Source: Paralithodes platypus (lineage: Eukaryota > Arthropoda > Malacostraca > Decapoda > Lithodidae). From it: 64,000 bases of DNA. The stretch lies in NCBI GenBank assembly GCA_032716605.1, contig CM064538.1, forward strand, positions 21,693,911 to 21,757,910. Reading direction: 5' to 3'. Under the pieces are notes generated by a model. The model was not told where the DNA came from. It saw only the letters and a list, made by a program, of their open reading frames with translations, and ran no database searches. Made by a program: the position numbers and the translations under genes. Below, piece after piece: positions 22,265 through 32,469 of this stretch; within the stretch, counting starts at the first letter, position 1; each line of letters begins with the position of its first letter.

Positions 22265-22575
22265 AGAAAGAGAGAGAGTACAAAGGAGTACAAAGGAAAT
22301 CAAGCAACAACAGATCCAGCGACCCCCTCAAAGCTGCTTGCCCTCCAAAACACTGATGGTCAAATATCCAAACATATATTAATTTACAAATGCAGTCAGT
22401 CGTGGATTCAAGGCAAGGTGTTTGTCTAGGCGAAGTTTAAAATAATCAACGGTGCTGCAGTAGAGAGAATTACATATATATTTACATAGATACACTGACC
22501 ACACAGACCTTACGATCCCGGCGAGGTGGTCAGGACTTAATTCTAGTAGAGATAGCTAGCCCGAGAGTAAGGGAC
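22265..22575 (-). repeat. LINE 3'-end fragments (minus)
   Basis: 22265-22355 is the 3' UTR module of the first CR1-like family (AGTACAAAGGAAATCAAGCA) attached to GA repeats. 22378-22462 matches 21090-21180 (CAGTCGTGGATTCAAGGC). 22463-22575 is a T1 module (CACACAGACCTTACGATCCC). Three tails are joined head to tail. Confidence 0.7.
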
Positions 22576-22679
22576 AGTGGAAGGAAAGGATAGCAAAGAA
22601 GAAGAGAAGAAGAGAGAGAGAGAGAGAGAGAGTAAGAGTGAGAGTGAGAAGAAGGAGAGAAGCGTGTTATCAGTACATG

Positions 22680-22925
22680 CTTATGGAAAAAATCGACACC
22701 TGAAGGGCACTAAAGGTCTTAATATTGACAAAGAAATAGGGTGAAAGGTCTCAAAATCGCCAAACTAATTTGGCAAAAGTCTAAAAATCTCAAGACTAAT
22801 GGGGCTAAGCATGAGGGAGAAGGGGGATCAGAAAAAACAACTGCCTCCCCTTAAAACCTCAAAACTAATATGGTAAACATGAGGGAGAAGGGGGTCCATA
22901 AAAAGCGAGTACTACCCCCAACCTC
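22680..22925 (-). mobile_element. Two family A right-end fragments in tandem
   Basis: 22680-22854 keeps only the outer half and ends CTCCCCTTAA. 22855-22925 repeats the terminal segment (AAACATGAGGGAGAAGGGGG) and lacks a clean end. Bases 22576-22679 are GA-rich. Confidence 0.75.
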
Positions 22926-22935
22926 TTATAGCGCG

Positions 22936-23144
22936 ACCATTGCTTCTCTCTCTGACTGGAATGGCCGTTGATGTGAAGCATGAGAATAGTCTGGGATCAC
23001 GAAGGGGAGAGATAAGAGTGAGAGAGAGAGAGAGTGTGAGAGAGAGAGAGAGAGAGAGTGTGAGGAAAGGATACTAATGAAGAGAAAGAAAGGGAGAGAG
23101 TGAGAGAGAGAGAGAGAGTGGGAGGAAAGGATAATAATGAAGAG

Positions 23145-23175
<31 letters not shown>

Positions 23176-23477
23176 AAGTGGGAGGAAAGGATAATAATGA
23201 AGAGAAAGAGAGAGAGAGTGTGAGTGTGAGAGCGAGGTGTGTGAGAGCGAGAGAGAGAGAGAGTGTGAGTGAGAGAGCGAGAGAGAGAGAGAGAGAGAGA
23301 GAAAGGGAAAGTGGGAGGAAAGGCTTTATTGTTTAGTTTCCTCGCTAGACCTCCATCAAACATAGAAAAACACTTCCTAGACCCTCTTTCAAGATAAATT
23401 TGAACATTGCTTCCTTCGCTCTCTGACTGGAATGGCTTTTGATGTGAAGCATAATAATGATCTGGGGTCACGAAGGG

Positions 23478-23478
<1 letters not shown>
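22936..23478. repeat. Duplicated 73-bp unit, GA block and family A fragment
   Basis: A unit starting CATTGCTTC with TCTGACTGGAATGG occurs at 22936-23008 and 23404-23478, both times followed by a GA run. Between them lie GA repeats with a GTGGGAGGAAAGGATAATAA spacer and a family A left-half fragment (23331-23406). Confidence 0.8.
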
Positions 23479-23543
<65 letters not shown>

Positions 23544-23623
23544 AAGTGGGAGGAAAGAATAATGATTAAGAGAAAGAGTGAGAGAGAGTGAGAGAGAAAG
23601 AAAGTGGGAGGAAATAATAATGA

Positions 23624-23661
<38 letters not shown>

Positions 23662-23686
23662 AAGTGGGAGGAAAGAATAATGATTA

Positions 23687-23730
<44 letters not shown>

Positions 23731-23754
23731 TGGGAGGAAAGAATAATGATTAAC

Positions 23755-23790
<36 letters not shown>

Positions 23791-23930
23791 TGGGAGGAAA
23801 GAATAATGATTAAGAGAAAGAGAGAGAGAGAGAGAAAGTGGGAGGAAAGGATAGCAATGAAGAGAAAGAATGAGAGAGAGAGAGAGAGGGAGAGAGAGAG
23901 AGAGAGAGAGATGCAGAAAATATATATAGT
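23479..23930. repeat. GA microsatellite with regular spacers
   Basis: GA runs broken six times by AGTGGGAGGAAAGAATAATG-like spacers at 50-70-bp intervals. The long Arg-Glu frame and the Ser-Leu frame opposite are not genes. Confidence 0.92.
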
Positions 23931-23984
23931 AGAAGCTACTTGTATATTTAAAGTTGAAGTACAAATACACTTTTTATTAACGGT

Positions 23985-24313
23985 TCCTTCTAAAACTTGC
24001 TATCGCTCGCCAGGAAAAAATCGACATCTGAATGGCACAAAATGTCTTCATATTGACAAAGGAATGGGGCGAAAGGTCTCAAATCGCCAAACTAACGGAA
24101 CCAACGTCTTAAAACCTCAAAAACTAATATGCAAAGGAATACAAAGGAGAACAAACTGCAACAGACCTATTGGTCCTTACGGGGCAGTTTGGATATCTAA
24201 AACTATTAATCTATTGACTACGAGGTAGAGAAAAGGATAGCAAAGAAGAAGGCTCCCTCATGCTAAACATGAGGGAGAAGGGGGTCCAGAAAAAGCAAGT
24301 ACTACCTCCTTAA
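23985..24313 (-). mobile_element. Family A fragment interrupted by a LINE tail
   Basis: Starts inside the core (GCTATCGCTCGCCAGG), is interrupted at about 24133-24255 by a LINE 3' tail (CAAAGGAGAACAAACTGCAA) and resumes to end CTCCTTAA at 24313. Bases 24314-24570 show nothing recognisable. Confidence 0.75.
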
Positions 24314-24570
24314 TCTGATCAACACCCCCTTAGAAGAAAACAAAAGTAGTTTCCCCACACCTGAAAACTCCCAGTCCATTTTCTATGCCTACGACCTATC
24401 CCCGAACAGAAAACGGGACCCATTTTACCCCTAACCATAATAAATGCGAGCGGGTCCTCTGACATTTTTTGTAACCCCATGATGAGGTCGGTAATTAAGT
24501 GTGCTAGTTTATATAAAAAATGGCTATGCGTTGACTGCCATAATTAGTTTGCTCTCATTGGGGGCTGTGA

Positions 24571-24921
24571 TTATATATATATATATATATATATATACTC
24601 AGACCACATACCCCAAAGCTGGTGGTGGCTGACTCGAGACAGAGCCCGAACAGAAACAACAATTAATTAACATACTGTATAAATATACAAAAATGCATGA
24701 CAATAATTAGGGTAAACTCAACCATTTCATAGTAACTCTCAACCAGTGCCAATTCAACCAATACTTTTTTCATTTTTGTTCTATGTGAATGAGGGAGACC
24801 AAAGGCGAAGCTGCCTGTAACAAGTGTCTCCCCCCAAATTGCAAGAGGTCCATTCATTACAGGTAGGCCATAAACCTTGACCAATAACCTCTGTAACTCA
24901 CACACTACTATAGTCATCGAG
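24571..24921. repeat. TA run and fragments of dispersed repeats
   Basis: (TA)n at 24572-24597, then GGCTGACTCGAGACAGAGCC, which matches GGCCGACTCAAGACAGAGCA at about 35660. Bases 24780-24835 match 20365-20425 (GAATGAGGGAGACC phrase), probably a LINE 3' UTR piece. Confidence 0.6.
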
Positions 24922-25301
24922 TTAAGGGGGGTGACCTGTTTTTGTTCTGTCCTTTTCTATCTTTCTCTGGCTTGTATCCATTTGGCCCCATTCAGCCTAC
25001 TGTTTTAAGACGTTTATCCCCATCCAGGTGTCAATTTTTTACTGGTGAGCGGTAGCGAGCCAGCATATTTTTATTTTTGTTTGACAGCAGGCTAAATTTG
25101 TACATTTTTCGATAGAAAAATGTCTCCGGCGAAGCCGGATTTCTTCATATAATACTGGCTCGCTATCGCTCGCCAGGAAGAAATCGACACCTAGATGGGG
25201 ATAAACGTCTTAAAATAGTTGGCTGAATGGGGCCGAATGGATACAAGCCAGAGAAAGAGAGAACAGGACAGAAATAACAGCCAGCAGGTGACCCCCCTTA
25301 A
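24922..25301 (-). mobile_element. Family B TTAA element
   Basis: Full 380-bp copy with TTAA at 24922 and 25298, intact CCGGCGAAGCCGG hairpin and TTTTTCGATAGAAAAA hairpin. Its right TTAA is also the left TTAA of a family A copy. Confidence 0.93.
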
Positions 25302-25664
25302 GGAGACAGTGGTTATTTTGGGGGTCTATTTATTATATATTATTATTATTTTGTTTTAGTTTCCTCCCTAGACCTTCATCAAACTTAAAAAAACATCCAT
25401 TAGATCCTCCTTCGAGATTAATTTGTACATTTTTCGGTAGACAAATGTCACGGCCGAAGGCCAGTTCCTCCACAGGCTCGCTATCGCTCGCCAGGAAAAC
25501 AAATCGACACCTTAAAGGCACAAAAGGTCTTAATATTGACAACGAAATGGGGCAATAGGTCTTAAAATCGACACTCTAATGGGGCAAACGTCTTAAAATC
25601 TCAAAACTAATGGGGATAAGCATGAAGAAGAAAGGGGACCAGAAAAACGGCCCATCTCCCTTCA
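25298..25664 (-). mobile_element. Family A TTAA element abutting family B
   Basis: Starts TTAAGGAGACAGTGG and ends CATCTCCCTTCA, the right TTAA mutated to TTCA. A minus-strand frame reads IFLPKNVQ-like residues, see findings. The hairpin is slightly damaged (CGGCCGAAGGCCAG). Confidence 0.88.
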
Positions 25665-25731
25665 AAATGTGTACCATTTAGGAAGGATTAGCCAGGGAAT
25701 ACATGTGGACATTTAATTGACACTGGTTGAG

Positions 25732-26116
25732 ATCTACCGGTTGAAATGATCTACCGATTGAAATGGTCTACCGGTTGAAATGATCTACCGGTTGAAATGG
25801 TCTACCGGTTGAAATGGTCTACCAGTTGAAATGATCTACCGGTTGAAATGGTCTACCGGTTGAAATGGTCTACCGGTTGAAATGATCTACCGGTTGAAAT
25901 GGTCTACCGGTTGAAATGGTCTACCGGTTGAAATGATCTACCGGTTGAAATGATCTACCGGTTGAAATGGTCTACCGGTTGAAATGATCTACCGGTTGAA
26001 ATGGTCTACCGGTTGAAATGGACTACCGGTTGAAATGATCTACCGGTTGAAATGATCTACCGGTTGAAATGATCTACCGGTTGAAATGGTCTACCGGTTG
26101 AAATGGTCTACCGGTT
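25732..26116. repeat. 17-bp minisatellite (TCTACCGGTTGAAATGR)n
   Basis: About 22 copies, differing mainly at the last base (G or A). Each unit holds the palindrome ACCGGT. The array ends in GGTTAGGTTAGGG. Confidence 0.95.
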
Positions 26117-26165
26117 AGGTTAGGGTGTAGGCTATGGCATGTAAAGTTAGGACAGGAATTCAACC

Positions 26166-26461
26166 ATACTGTTTTAAGACGCTTATCCCCATCCAGGTTT
26201 CGATGTTTTCCTGGCGAGCGATAGCGAGCCAGCATTGTATGGAGAAATCCGGCTTCGCCATTCTTCCATCGAAAAATGTACAAATCTAGCTTGCTGTCAA
26301 AATAAAAATATATATGTGCTGGCTCGCTACCGCTCGCCAGGAAAATATTGACACCTATATGGGAGTAAGCGTCTTAATACAGTAGGCTGAATGGGGCCAA
26401 ACGGATACAAGCCAAAGAAAGAGGGAGAGAAGGAGAAAAAAAGCGAGGTGGGGCCCCTTAA
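26166..26461 (+). mobile_element. Family B TTAA element, left arm missing
   Basis: Starts at ACTGTTTTAAGACG, without the outer CT-rich arm, and ends GGGGCCCCTTAA at 26461. Both GCGAGCGATAGCGAGCC arms and the AAAAATG hairpin half remain. Confidence 0.85.
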
Positions 26462-26587
26462 AAGAAACCACACAAGCAATTCATTCATACTATTTTACTT
26501 TCCTGCATGTGATCACGGCGAGGAACACGACTTATGTGGGTAACTGTACGTCGTATTAAATGGTGTACGGCAACCATATTCTGAGTA

Positions 26588-26718
26588 ATTATTATGTTCT
26601 ACCCAACAACCAACTCTACTCCTAAACTCGATTAATGAAATATTTCAAACACACACATGTGGCAGTCCGTGGATTCGAACCCAGGACCCTCACACCGAAA
26701 ATCAACACCATTAGCAGT
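26588..26718 (-). mobile_element. tRNA-derived SINE
   Basis: Minus strand: box-A-like TAATGGTGTTGAT, box B GGTTCGAATCC, then a tail with CACATG and TTTCATTAATCGAGTTTAGG shared by the other copies. Pol III boxes identify it as tRNA-derived; it is not a functional tRNA. A family B copy is inserted at its head. Confidence 0.7.
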
Positions 26719-27090
26719 TTAAGGGGGGTGACCTGTTTTGTTCTCTTCGTTTCTATCTTTCTCTGGCTTGTATCCATTGGGCCCCATTCAGCCTACTGTT
26801 TTAAGACGTTTATCCCCATCCAGGTGTCAATTTTTTTACTGGTGAGCGGTAGCGAGCCAGCATATTTTTTATTTTAGTTTGACAGCAGGCTAAATTTGTA
26901 CATTTTTCGATAGCAAAATTTCTCCGGCGAAGCCGGATTTCTTCATAAATTGCTGGCTCACTATCGCTCGCCAGGAAGAAATCGACACCTAGATGGGGAT
27001 AAACGTCTTAAATTAGTTGGCTGAATGGGGCCGAATGAATACAAGCCAGAGAAAGAGAGAAAATACAAAAAAGCAGGTCACCCCCCATAA
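26719..27090 (-). mobile_element. Family B TTAA element
   Basis: TTAAGGGGGGTGACCTG at the left; the right end CAGGTCACCCCCCATAA shows a mutated TTAA. Intact CCGGCGAAGCCGG hairpin. Interrupts the SINE. Confidence 0.92.
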
Positions 27091-27384
27091 GGCTGGGTTT
27101 AATTTGGTTCGCTAATCAGAATGTCAGCGTGTGGGACGGCATGCAAACTAATGAGTGTTTATGCATGATGACTACCATATATCACTGGAATTCGTGATTG
27201 AGTTTAATATATGTACTAAATAGCGTCCGGTATATACTTTATTGCATTAATTATCCAGTGCTTATCCGAGATTGAGCCTCCGAAAGTAGTAGGCTATAAC
27301 TGTAGCCTATATCTACGTCATTTAAATCGCTTCACCTCAGTAATCGAAATAGACAGTAAATATATATGATAATTATCGGGAATA
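27091..27384. other. No feature seen
   Basis: Ordinary AT-rich, low-repeat DNA. I recognise nothing. Confidence 0.6.
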
Positions 27385-27919
27385 GAGTCGCAGCGTTATT
27401 ATACATAATTTATTAGGGAAAGTGAAGCTCTATGGAATCCTTATAATATACTAACATAGATTCCGTTGTGGGAGAAGAGTTTTGATAAGTTTTGTAACTC
27501 GATTTTGTCGATATAAATAGTCCCGCGCGTAAACAAACTCAGTCCCGCAATCTTGAGAGCTCCGCTACGAACGTGTTCAATGTTTACAAAAAGTGTTCGG
27601 AATGGAGTACACTCGCTACGGTAAAGTGTTATGTTCTACAAAGATGTTACTGTATGTCTAATATATGAACCCACAGTAGCTGGCATGCAAGGGCTAGTGT
27701 TGTATCCCACGTACTGGGTCTAGGTTAGGTTGTTTGGTTAGGTTAATATACTAGGTCTCGGAAACAAGATTCGTAGTTGTGGCAGTATTTACATCAAAAC
27801 TATAGTTAACTATCAAAACTATTCTCCCACAGTGACAGTGGAATCTATGTGAGTATATTATAAGGATTCCATAGAGCTTCACTTTCCCTAATAAATTATG
27901 TATAATAACGCTGCGAGTC
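27385..27919. mobile_element. Foldback element with 106-bp inverted ends
   Basis: Arms 27385-27490 and 27812-27919 are inverted repeats with about 95% identity (GAGTCGCAGCGTTATTATAC at the left edge). The 320-bp centre holds a TATA-Inr promoter-like motif and (TAGGTT) repeats. A weaker relative of the arm lies at 31348-31385 (ACAATTTATTAGGGAAAAT). Non-autonomous; class unknown. Confidence 0.75.
27512..27544 (+). promoter_or_regulatory. TATA plus initiator motif
   Basis: TATAAATAG at 27512 is followed by TCAGTC at 27539-27544. The distance from TATA to the initiator A (27541) is 29 bp, normal for arthropod core promoters. The next ATG (27603) opens only a 19-codon frame. It may be a promoter of the foldback element. 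Confidence 0.4.
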
Positions 27920-27934
27920 TTTTCAAAAAAATTA

Positions 27935-27939
<5 letters not shown>

Positions 27940-27994
<55 letters not shown>

Positions 27995-28390
27995 TATTTG
28001 ATGACAAATATATCTATATAATTATCTATTAGGGCTAGGAATCGAACCGTTCAGGCAGGAGGTCCAGCCACCTATACCACCACGAAGCATAAAAGGAGAA
28101 ATCTGACGCTTCTACCAGTATTTCTCCCCAACCTGACCCTGGTGGGGGGCAGACAGTCTCTTAATCGTAATCTGGCTCCTCTAAGCATGACAATTTGTTT
28201 ATTTGATGACAAATATAACAACTAGTGGTATGGGTGGCTGGACCTCCTGCCTGTACGGTTTGATTCCTAGCCCTAGTAGTTATACATATATATATATATG
28301 CTTAGATACCCCCAGCCGGGATCGAACCTCCGACATTCAGAACGAGTATCCAAGCTTTTAACACCATGGCGTGAGATATACTTGATATAT
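27940..28390. repeat. (TA)n and three tRNA-like SINE heads
   Basis: After (TA)n (27940-27988), a minus-strand head (28095-28035) has box-A-like TATAGGTGGCTGG and box B GGTTCGATTCC. A plus-strand head (28223-28275) repeats it with GGTTTGATTCC. A third (minus, 28385-28310) has TGGTGTTAAAAGCTTGG and GGTTCGATCCC. The first two are each preceded by TTGTTTATTTGATGACAAAT. None can fold as a complete tRNA. Confidence 0.65.
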
Positions 28391-28535
28391 ATATATATAG
28401 ATAGATAGATATACCATATGAACACTGCAATAACTTTCATGCTTTATTATGCATGTCAGCAGTGCAACTATGTAATTTACTGCTCTATTATTATACAACA
28501 TTAAGTTAGATTTACTACACGAATAAGGTTAATAT
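28391..28535. other. No feature seen
   Basis: GATA run and AT-rich DNA only. Confidence 0.6.
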
Positions 28536-28712
28536 CATGGGTCGTTTTTTTGGTCCCCTCTTCTCTCTCATGCTTAGCCCCATTAGTTTTCAGATTTTAA
28601 GACCTTTCGCCCCTCTCGTGTCAATATTAAGACGTTTTAAACCCAATAAAGTCGTCTAATAGTAGTCAGAATAAAGTTAAAGGGACGGCACCGGTGCTGA
28701 ACGGATTAATAG
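28536..28712 (+). mobile_element. Family A fragment joined to a family C fragment
   Basis: 28536-28632 is the outer left part of family A (CTCATGCTTAGCCCCATTAG). It breaks into the right half of family C at about 28640 (AAGTCGTCTAATAGTAGTCA), ending near GAACGGATTAA. Each is half an element, so a recombination or deletion joined them. Confidence 0.7.
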
Positions 28713-28794
28713 CCTACTATTAGTAATTATTAATAAGTAGACTATGGCATTGAACTATTTTACTAATCTATTTTTTGTATCAGATGATGGTAAA

Positions 28795-29172
28795 TTAAGG
28801 GGACTCAGACGGTATTGTGCAGCATGAACTACTGGTTCGTCTCAATGGTTTAAGGAGGTGGTTTAGTTTGCTCTCTAAACCTCTATCAAGCTTAAAAAAA
28901 AACACCCACAAGACCCCCCTTCGATATATATTTGTACATTTTTCGGTAGACGAATGTCCCGGCCGATTCCTCTTAAAATACAGGCTTGTTATCACTCGCC
29001 AGGAAAACAAATGACACCTAAATGGCACGAAAGGTCTTAATATTGGCAAAGAAATGGGACAAAAGTTCTGAAAATGCCAAAAGAATGGGGCGAACGTATT
29101 CAAATTTCAAAACTAATAAAGGATAAACAAGAGGGAGAAGGAGGTCCCGAAAAAACAAGTGCCTCCCCTTAA
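28795..29172 (-). mobile_element. Family A TTAA element, long subfamily
   Basis: Full copy with TTAAGGGGACTCAGACGG at the left and CTCCCCTTAA at 29172. It has about 50 bp more at the left than other copies. The CCGG hairpin is deleted to CCGGCCGATT. Confidence 0.88.
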
Positions 29173-29759
29173 ACGCCATAGCAACAGCTATCTCGGGACT
29201 TAATGCCAATATATGAAACTGGTATGTCTCTGCGTCATATAAATACCAAATATATATACATAGCGACCTATTTCGGTACAAACAGAATAATAGCCGAGTA
29301 ATCATGGTGAGGACATGTCTATTTACCCTTAGCTGAACATAGATACACTTTCAACGTAAGGATTAAGTAAGACCTGTAGGCTAGGAATTGACGAAGGCAT
29401 ACTTCATTCCTTGGATTCCCACAGGTTGTTTGTAAGCTGAAACAAATCGTTGAATTATAAGAATAGTCAGAGCAAACGGTAGAATGGTGAAATATCCCTT
29501 AGCTTCTCTTAACTAAGCTCGATAAAAGCGCCTGGTGTAGCTTGTATAAACGAAAACATAGCGACCATAATTGTAAAGTTACTTGTGTTAAACCCCTTGT
29601 CTAGACTATTACATGTAGGCTAGGCTATGTGTTTTGCTGTATAAAATGTCCTAGCGTTAGCCGAAAAATACAAATGCTCCTTAGTACAGGGAAGATTTAC
29701 ATCAACAAGGATAGATATGGAGCACTATGCAAAATTCTAACCCTAATAACTGGACAAGC
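29173..29759. other. Low-repeat DNA, no feature seen
   Basis: No repeats, RT residues or convincing frames. Candidate host unique sequence. Confidence 0.55.
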
Positions 29760-30180
29760 ATTGGAGTTCCTTGGCCGAGTTTGCACATCTCTCAGTCAGC
29801 TGCTGGCATCTCCCTTACTGCGCATGCGTCTTCCCGGGTCCGTCTACATCTTCCCACTCTCCCTCGCTAGATACGGCCTTTTTAGCATTCCCTATCAGTA
29901 TTAAGCCATCTTTATATCATCCCTTCACGCTTAGAGCATCATTAAGCGATGAATCCATGAATTTGAAGGGAATAGTGGCACTAAATCCAAGACGAGACCT
30001 ACGGTTCCCCACTCCCTGTGCAGCAGGCCAGTCATCAGACGTCAACACGCGGCCTTCTGGTGTATACTCGTCGCGGTGTGTTCTATCTTCTCGTGCGTGT
30101 TTGTGTGTGCGTTCGCGTTTCGTCCGTCGGTAAATATCCCCTTCAAGATGCTGAGAGTGCCAGGAAGGAACTAGGTGAGT
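29760..30180 (+). promoter_or_regulatory. Possible host promoter and 5' exon
   Basis: The region is less AT-rich than its surroundings and has CpG. It contains TCAGTC (29792), an NRF1-like TGCGCATGCGT (about 29819) and, at the end, a consensus 5' splice site TAG/GTGAGTG at about 30172-30179. Frames of 120 and 150 residues cross it on opposite strands without recognisable domains, so it is more likely a promoter with an untranslated exon than a coding exon. Weak evidence. Confidence 0.22.
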
Positions 30181-30486
30181 GTGAATGTAGGGAAATGATT
30201 GATAAAGTGAGGGTGGGGAAAGTGGGAAGCGAGAGAGAAGTGCTTGGTCTTCAACCCTCCCGCACATCCCACAGTCCACACGCCGACTCAGGGACTCCCT
30301 AACTCTCACGTCTTTGGGGACTTGTATAACTTGTGTTTTATGTATTTCTGATGGTAACGGGCTATCCACAATTTATACATTAGGCTATATTCGCTGTATT
30401 GTATTTATGTAATGACGTGTGTTAGTTGCTATAGCTTTGTATTGCATTATTTTTGGGACGCAAGGCTAGGCCTAAGCCTTTCAGTA
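30181..30486. other. No feature seen
   Basis: Low-repeat sequence; would be intronic if the splice site at 30174 is real. Confidence 0.4.
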
Positions 30487-30612
30487 GGCCTACCGGTGAC
30501 GTCCTTTTCATTATATTCTGACGACTATTAGTATTAGACGATATTATTCAGCTTAGGAAGGACGTCTCCACATTAAAAGGCTGAAGATTATCTCAATTAA
30601 TTCTTTTACGTT
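30487..30612 (+). mobile_element. Family C left-half fragment
   Basis: ACCGGTGACGTCC, TTAGACGATATTATTCAGCT and TAGGAAGGACGTCTCC identify it. The right half is missing. Confidence 0.75.
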
Positions 30613-30971
30613 AACGTTGAGGGACCCGTTGAGGGATGCTCCCGGGCGGCATGATATGCGGGGGTTGTGCCTTAGGACTAAGGGTTGGTGTGTACAGGAT
30701 CAGGATTGGTGATACAATAGTCTATTTGTTTCCAGCCGAGGTTAAATTGTCATGTTTTTATCTTATGTTACTCGGTTATAAGGTATATTTTGTAGCGAAA
30801 TATGATGTTAATTATGAAAACTTGGCATTAATACGACACACAGCCATAGCAGTTTCATATATTTCCATTAGCCTAAGTATCGAGAAATCAGCTACTAAGG
30901 GATTTAATTTACCATCAGCTGAAAACAAAGTAGAGTATAGCCTAGTTCTAAAATAATCAAGGGTGGGGCTA
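30613..30971. other. Low-repeat DNA with an unrecognised frame
   Basis: A 106-residue plus-strand frame (30636-30956) lacks a recognisable domain or codon pattern. I do not call it a gene. Confidence 0.4.
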
Positions 30972-31184
30972 TTAACCCCTTCTGTACCGGCTACGTCTTT
31001 TATATTGTATTCTAGCTATATTTAGACTATTATTCAGTTTAAAAAGGGCCTCCAACAATTAACAGGCTTCGAACTATCGCACTTAACCCTTTTTGCTACC
31101 ACAGATCCTTTTTAAACTGCAGAAAATCGTCTAAATATGCCATAAATATAATTAAAAAAACGTCACCGGTAATGAAAGGGTTAA
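30972..31184 (+). mobile_element. Family C TTAA element, complete
   Basis: 213 bp from TTAACCCCTTCTGTACCGG to ACCGGTAATGAAAGGGTTAA. The two halves are inverted copies. At its centre lies CACTTAACCCTTTTTGC, an internal TTAA that served as insertion site in the copy at 47818. No coding sequence. Confidence 0.88.
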
Positions 31185-31499
31185 CTACATGAAAAGGGAG
31201 GTGGTTCCACTCTTGGATGCTGCAGGGGAAATGTGATTGTCTAAATATGTCCGTGCTTGTCTGATACATATGGTATTTTAGGTTGTGGCTGGGTCTCGTA
31301 AATCGTATACTTGTAGGGTGTAAATATGATAATATTCAAGGACACTAGTGCGACGTTATGAGAAACAATTTATTAGGGAAAATAGGCACCAATAGATTCG
31401 CCATATTTTTCTCTATATAGTCCGCATGGAGGATTTTCGTTATCAACAAATTGAAAAATACCCACTTCAAAGACAAATACACCAAAAATCTAAGTCAAA
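31185..31499. other. No clear feature
   Basis: Low-repeat DNA. Bases 31348-31385 resemble the arm of the foldback at 27385. Confidence 0.5.
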
Positions 31500-31680
31500 G
31501 CGGGGGTGTGGGGGCGGCAGCCCCCACCTATAATACTAGGATAGGTTAGGTAAGGTTGTTGTTGTTCCCCAAGCTGCCTGGCCGAACAGCCCCAAGGCCC
31601 CGAGCAAGGCCAAGGCCATAGGTAAGGTTGTTAGGTTAGGCTAATGTCTTTTCAAAGGGGTATAGGCTAGTAAACACTAG
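31500..31680 (+). repeat. Dispersed repeat with GC hairpin, first copy
   Basis: GGGGGTGTGGGGGCGGCAGC with a perfect 8-bp hairpin GTGGGGGC-GGCA-GCCCCCAC-like stem at 31508-31527, then CTATAATACTAGG and TTAGG-like repeats. A second copy is at 32328-32400. This copy holds a 58-bp insert. Confidence 0.75.
31561..31618 (-). mobile_element. 58-bp retro-insert with 14-bp target duplication
   Basis: Flanked by exact copies of TAGGTAAGGTTGTT at 31547-31560 and 31619-31632. The paralogue at 32360-32395 shows the empty site. Read on the minus strand it is GC-rich and ends in GGGGAACAAC, extending to an AAC-repeat tail. This fits a 5'-truncated SINE or LINE end inserted by target-primed reverse transcription. 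Confidence 0.7.
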
Positions 31681-32327
31681 GATAGCCTATACCCAGTCAG
31701 AGGTAAGAAGAAGAAGAAGAGTTGGTATATATTAAGCAAACCACCCACCAATTTTCATGACAATTTTGAAATGCATGTTGGAATCCCTATAAACTGTACT
31801 TAATTTTTATGTAAGTTTGATAATTTGGAAAAATCGATTAAGGGAGAAAATTAACATTGAAAATGATGTGTAAAAAGTCTCCCATAAACGGCGGCCCGCT
31901 ATGTTATTGTAGTTTGCGGCCTAATTTCGTCTGTTAATTCACTTTCTCCTTAATTGGACCCCCTATGAAGTACAACAGATTATGATGACATAAGTGACGG
32001 TGTTTAGAGGTGGCAGAACCCCCCCTTCAACATATTACGTGTCTCACAGTAACTTCTATTATATAAACAACCCAAGAATTTTCACAGATATTTTAAATTT
32101 CATTTAGGATGTAATATAACCTATACTCCATGTCAAAATAAGTGTCAACCCTCGAAAAATTCTATTAGGGAGATACAGAACCTAGAACCTGTAACGATAT
32201 ATGTCCAGGGTTCTCCTCCCCATAGACGGCACACAACACGACTCGGCGGACCTCTTTCTCCCTGCCTTTCAGTCTAATTAACACTAGGAATTTACCTAAT
32301 TTTCTATCCAATGTACTATCCAACCAG
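31681..32327. other. No feature seen
   Basis: AT-rich low-repeat DNA with a short AAG run near 31707. Confidence 0.6.
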
Positions 32328-32400
32328 CGGGGGTGTGGGGTCAGCAGCCCCCACCCATAATACTAGGTTAGGTTAGGTAAGGTTGGTAGGTTAGGCTAAA
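32328..32400 (+). repeat. Dispersed repeat with GC hairpin, second copy
   Basis: Matches 31500-31680 without the 58-bp insert. One arm of the hairpin has a G-to-T change (GTGGGGTC). Confidence 0.75.
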
Positions 32401-32469
32401 ATCTTTAATGTTGCTTAATTGTTGGATAATGAGCTTACTGGGTAAGTTCATTTTCTATCCCATATATCA

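Noticed and set aside
21564..22303. Long Ser/Leu/His-rich frames on the minus strand, up to 167 codons
   Set aside because: They are translations of GA repeats; several frames are open at once and no domain is seen.
23578..24228. 216-codon Arg/Glu-rich frame
   Set aside because: GA microsatellite with spacers, then part of a family A element; no gene.
28310..28385. tRNA gene on the minus strand (box A and B present)
   Set aside because: No complete cloverleaf or acceptor stem; treated as a SINE head.
30636..30956. 106-codon frame as a host gene
   Set aside because: No recognisable domain, start context or splice pattern; length is possible by chance in this composition.
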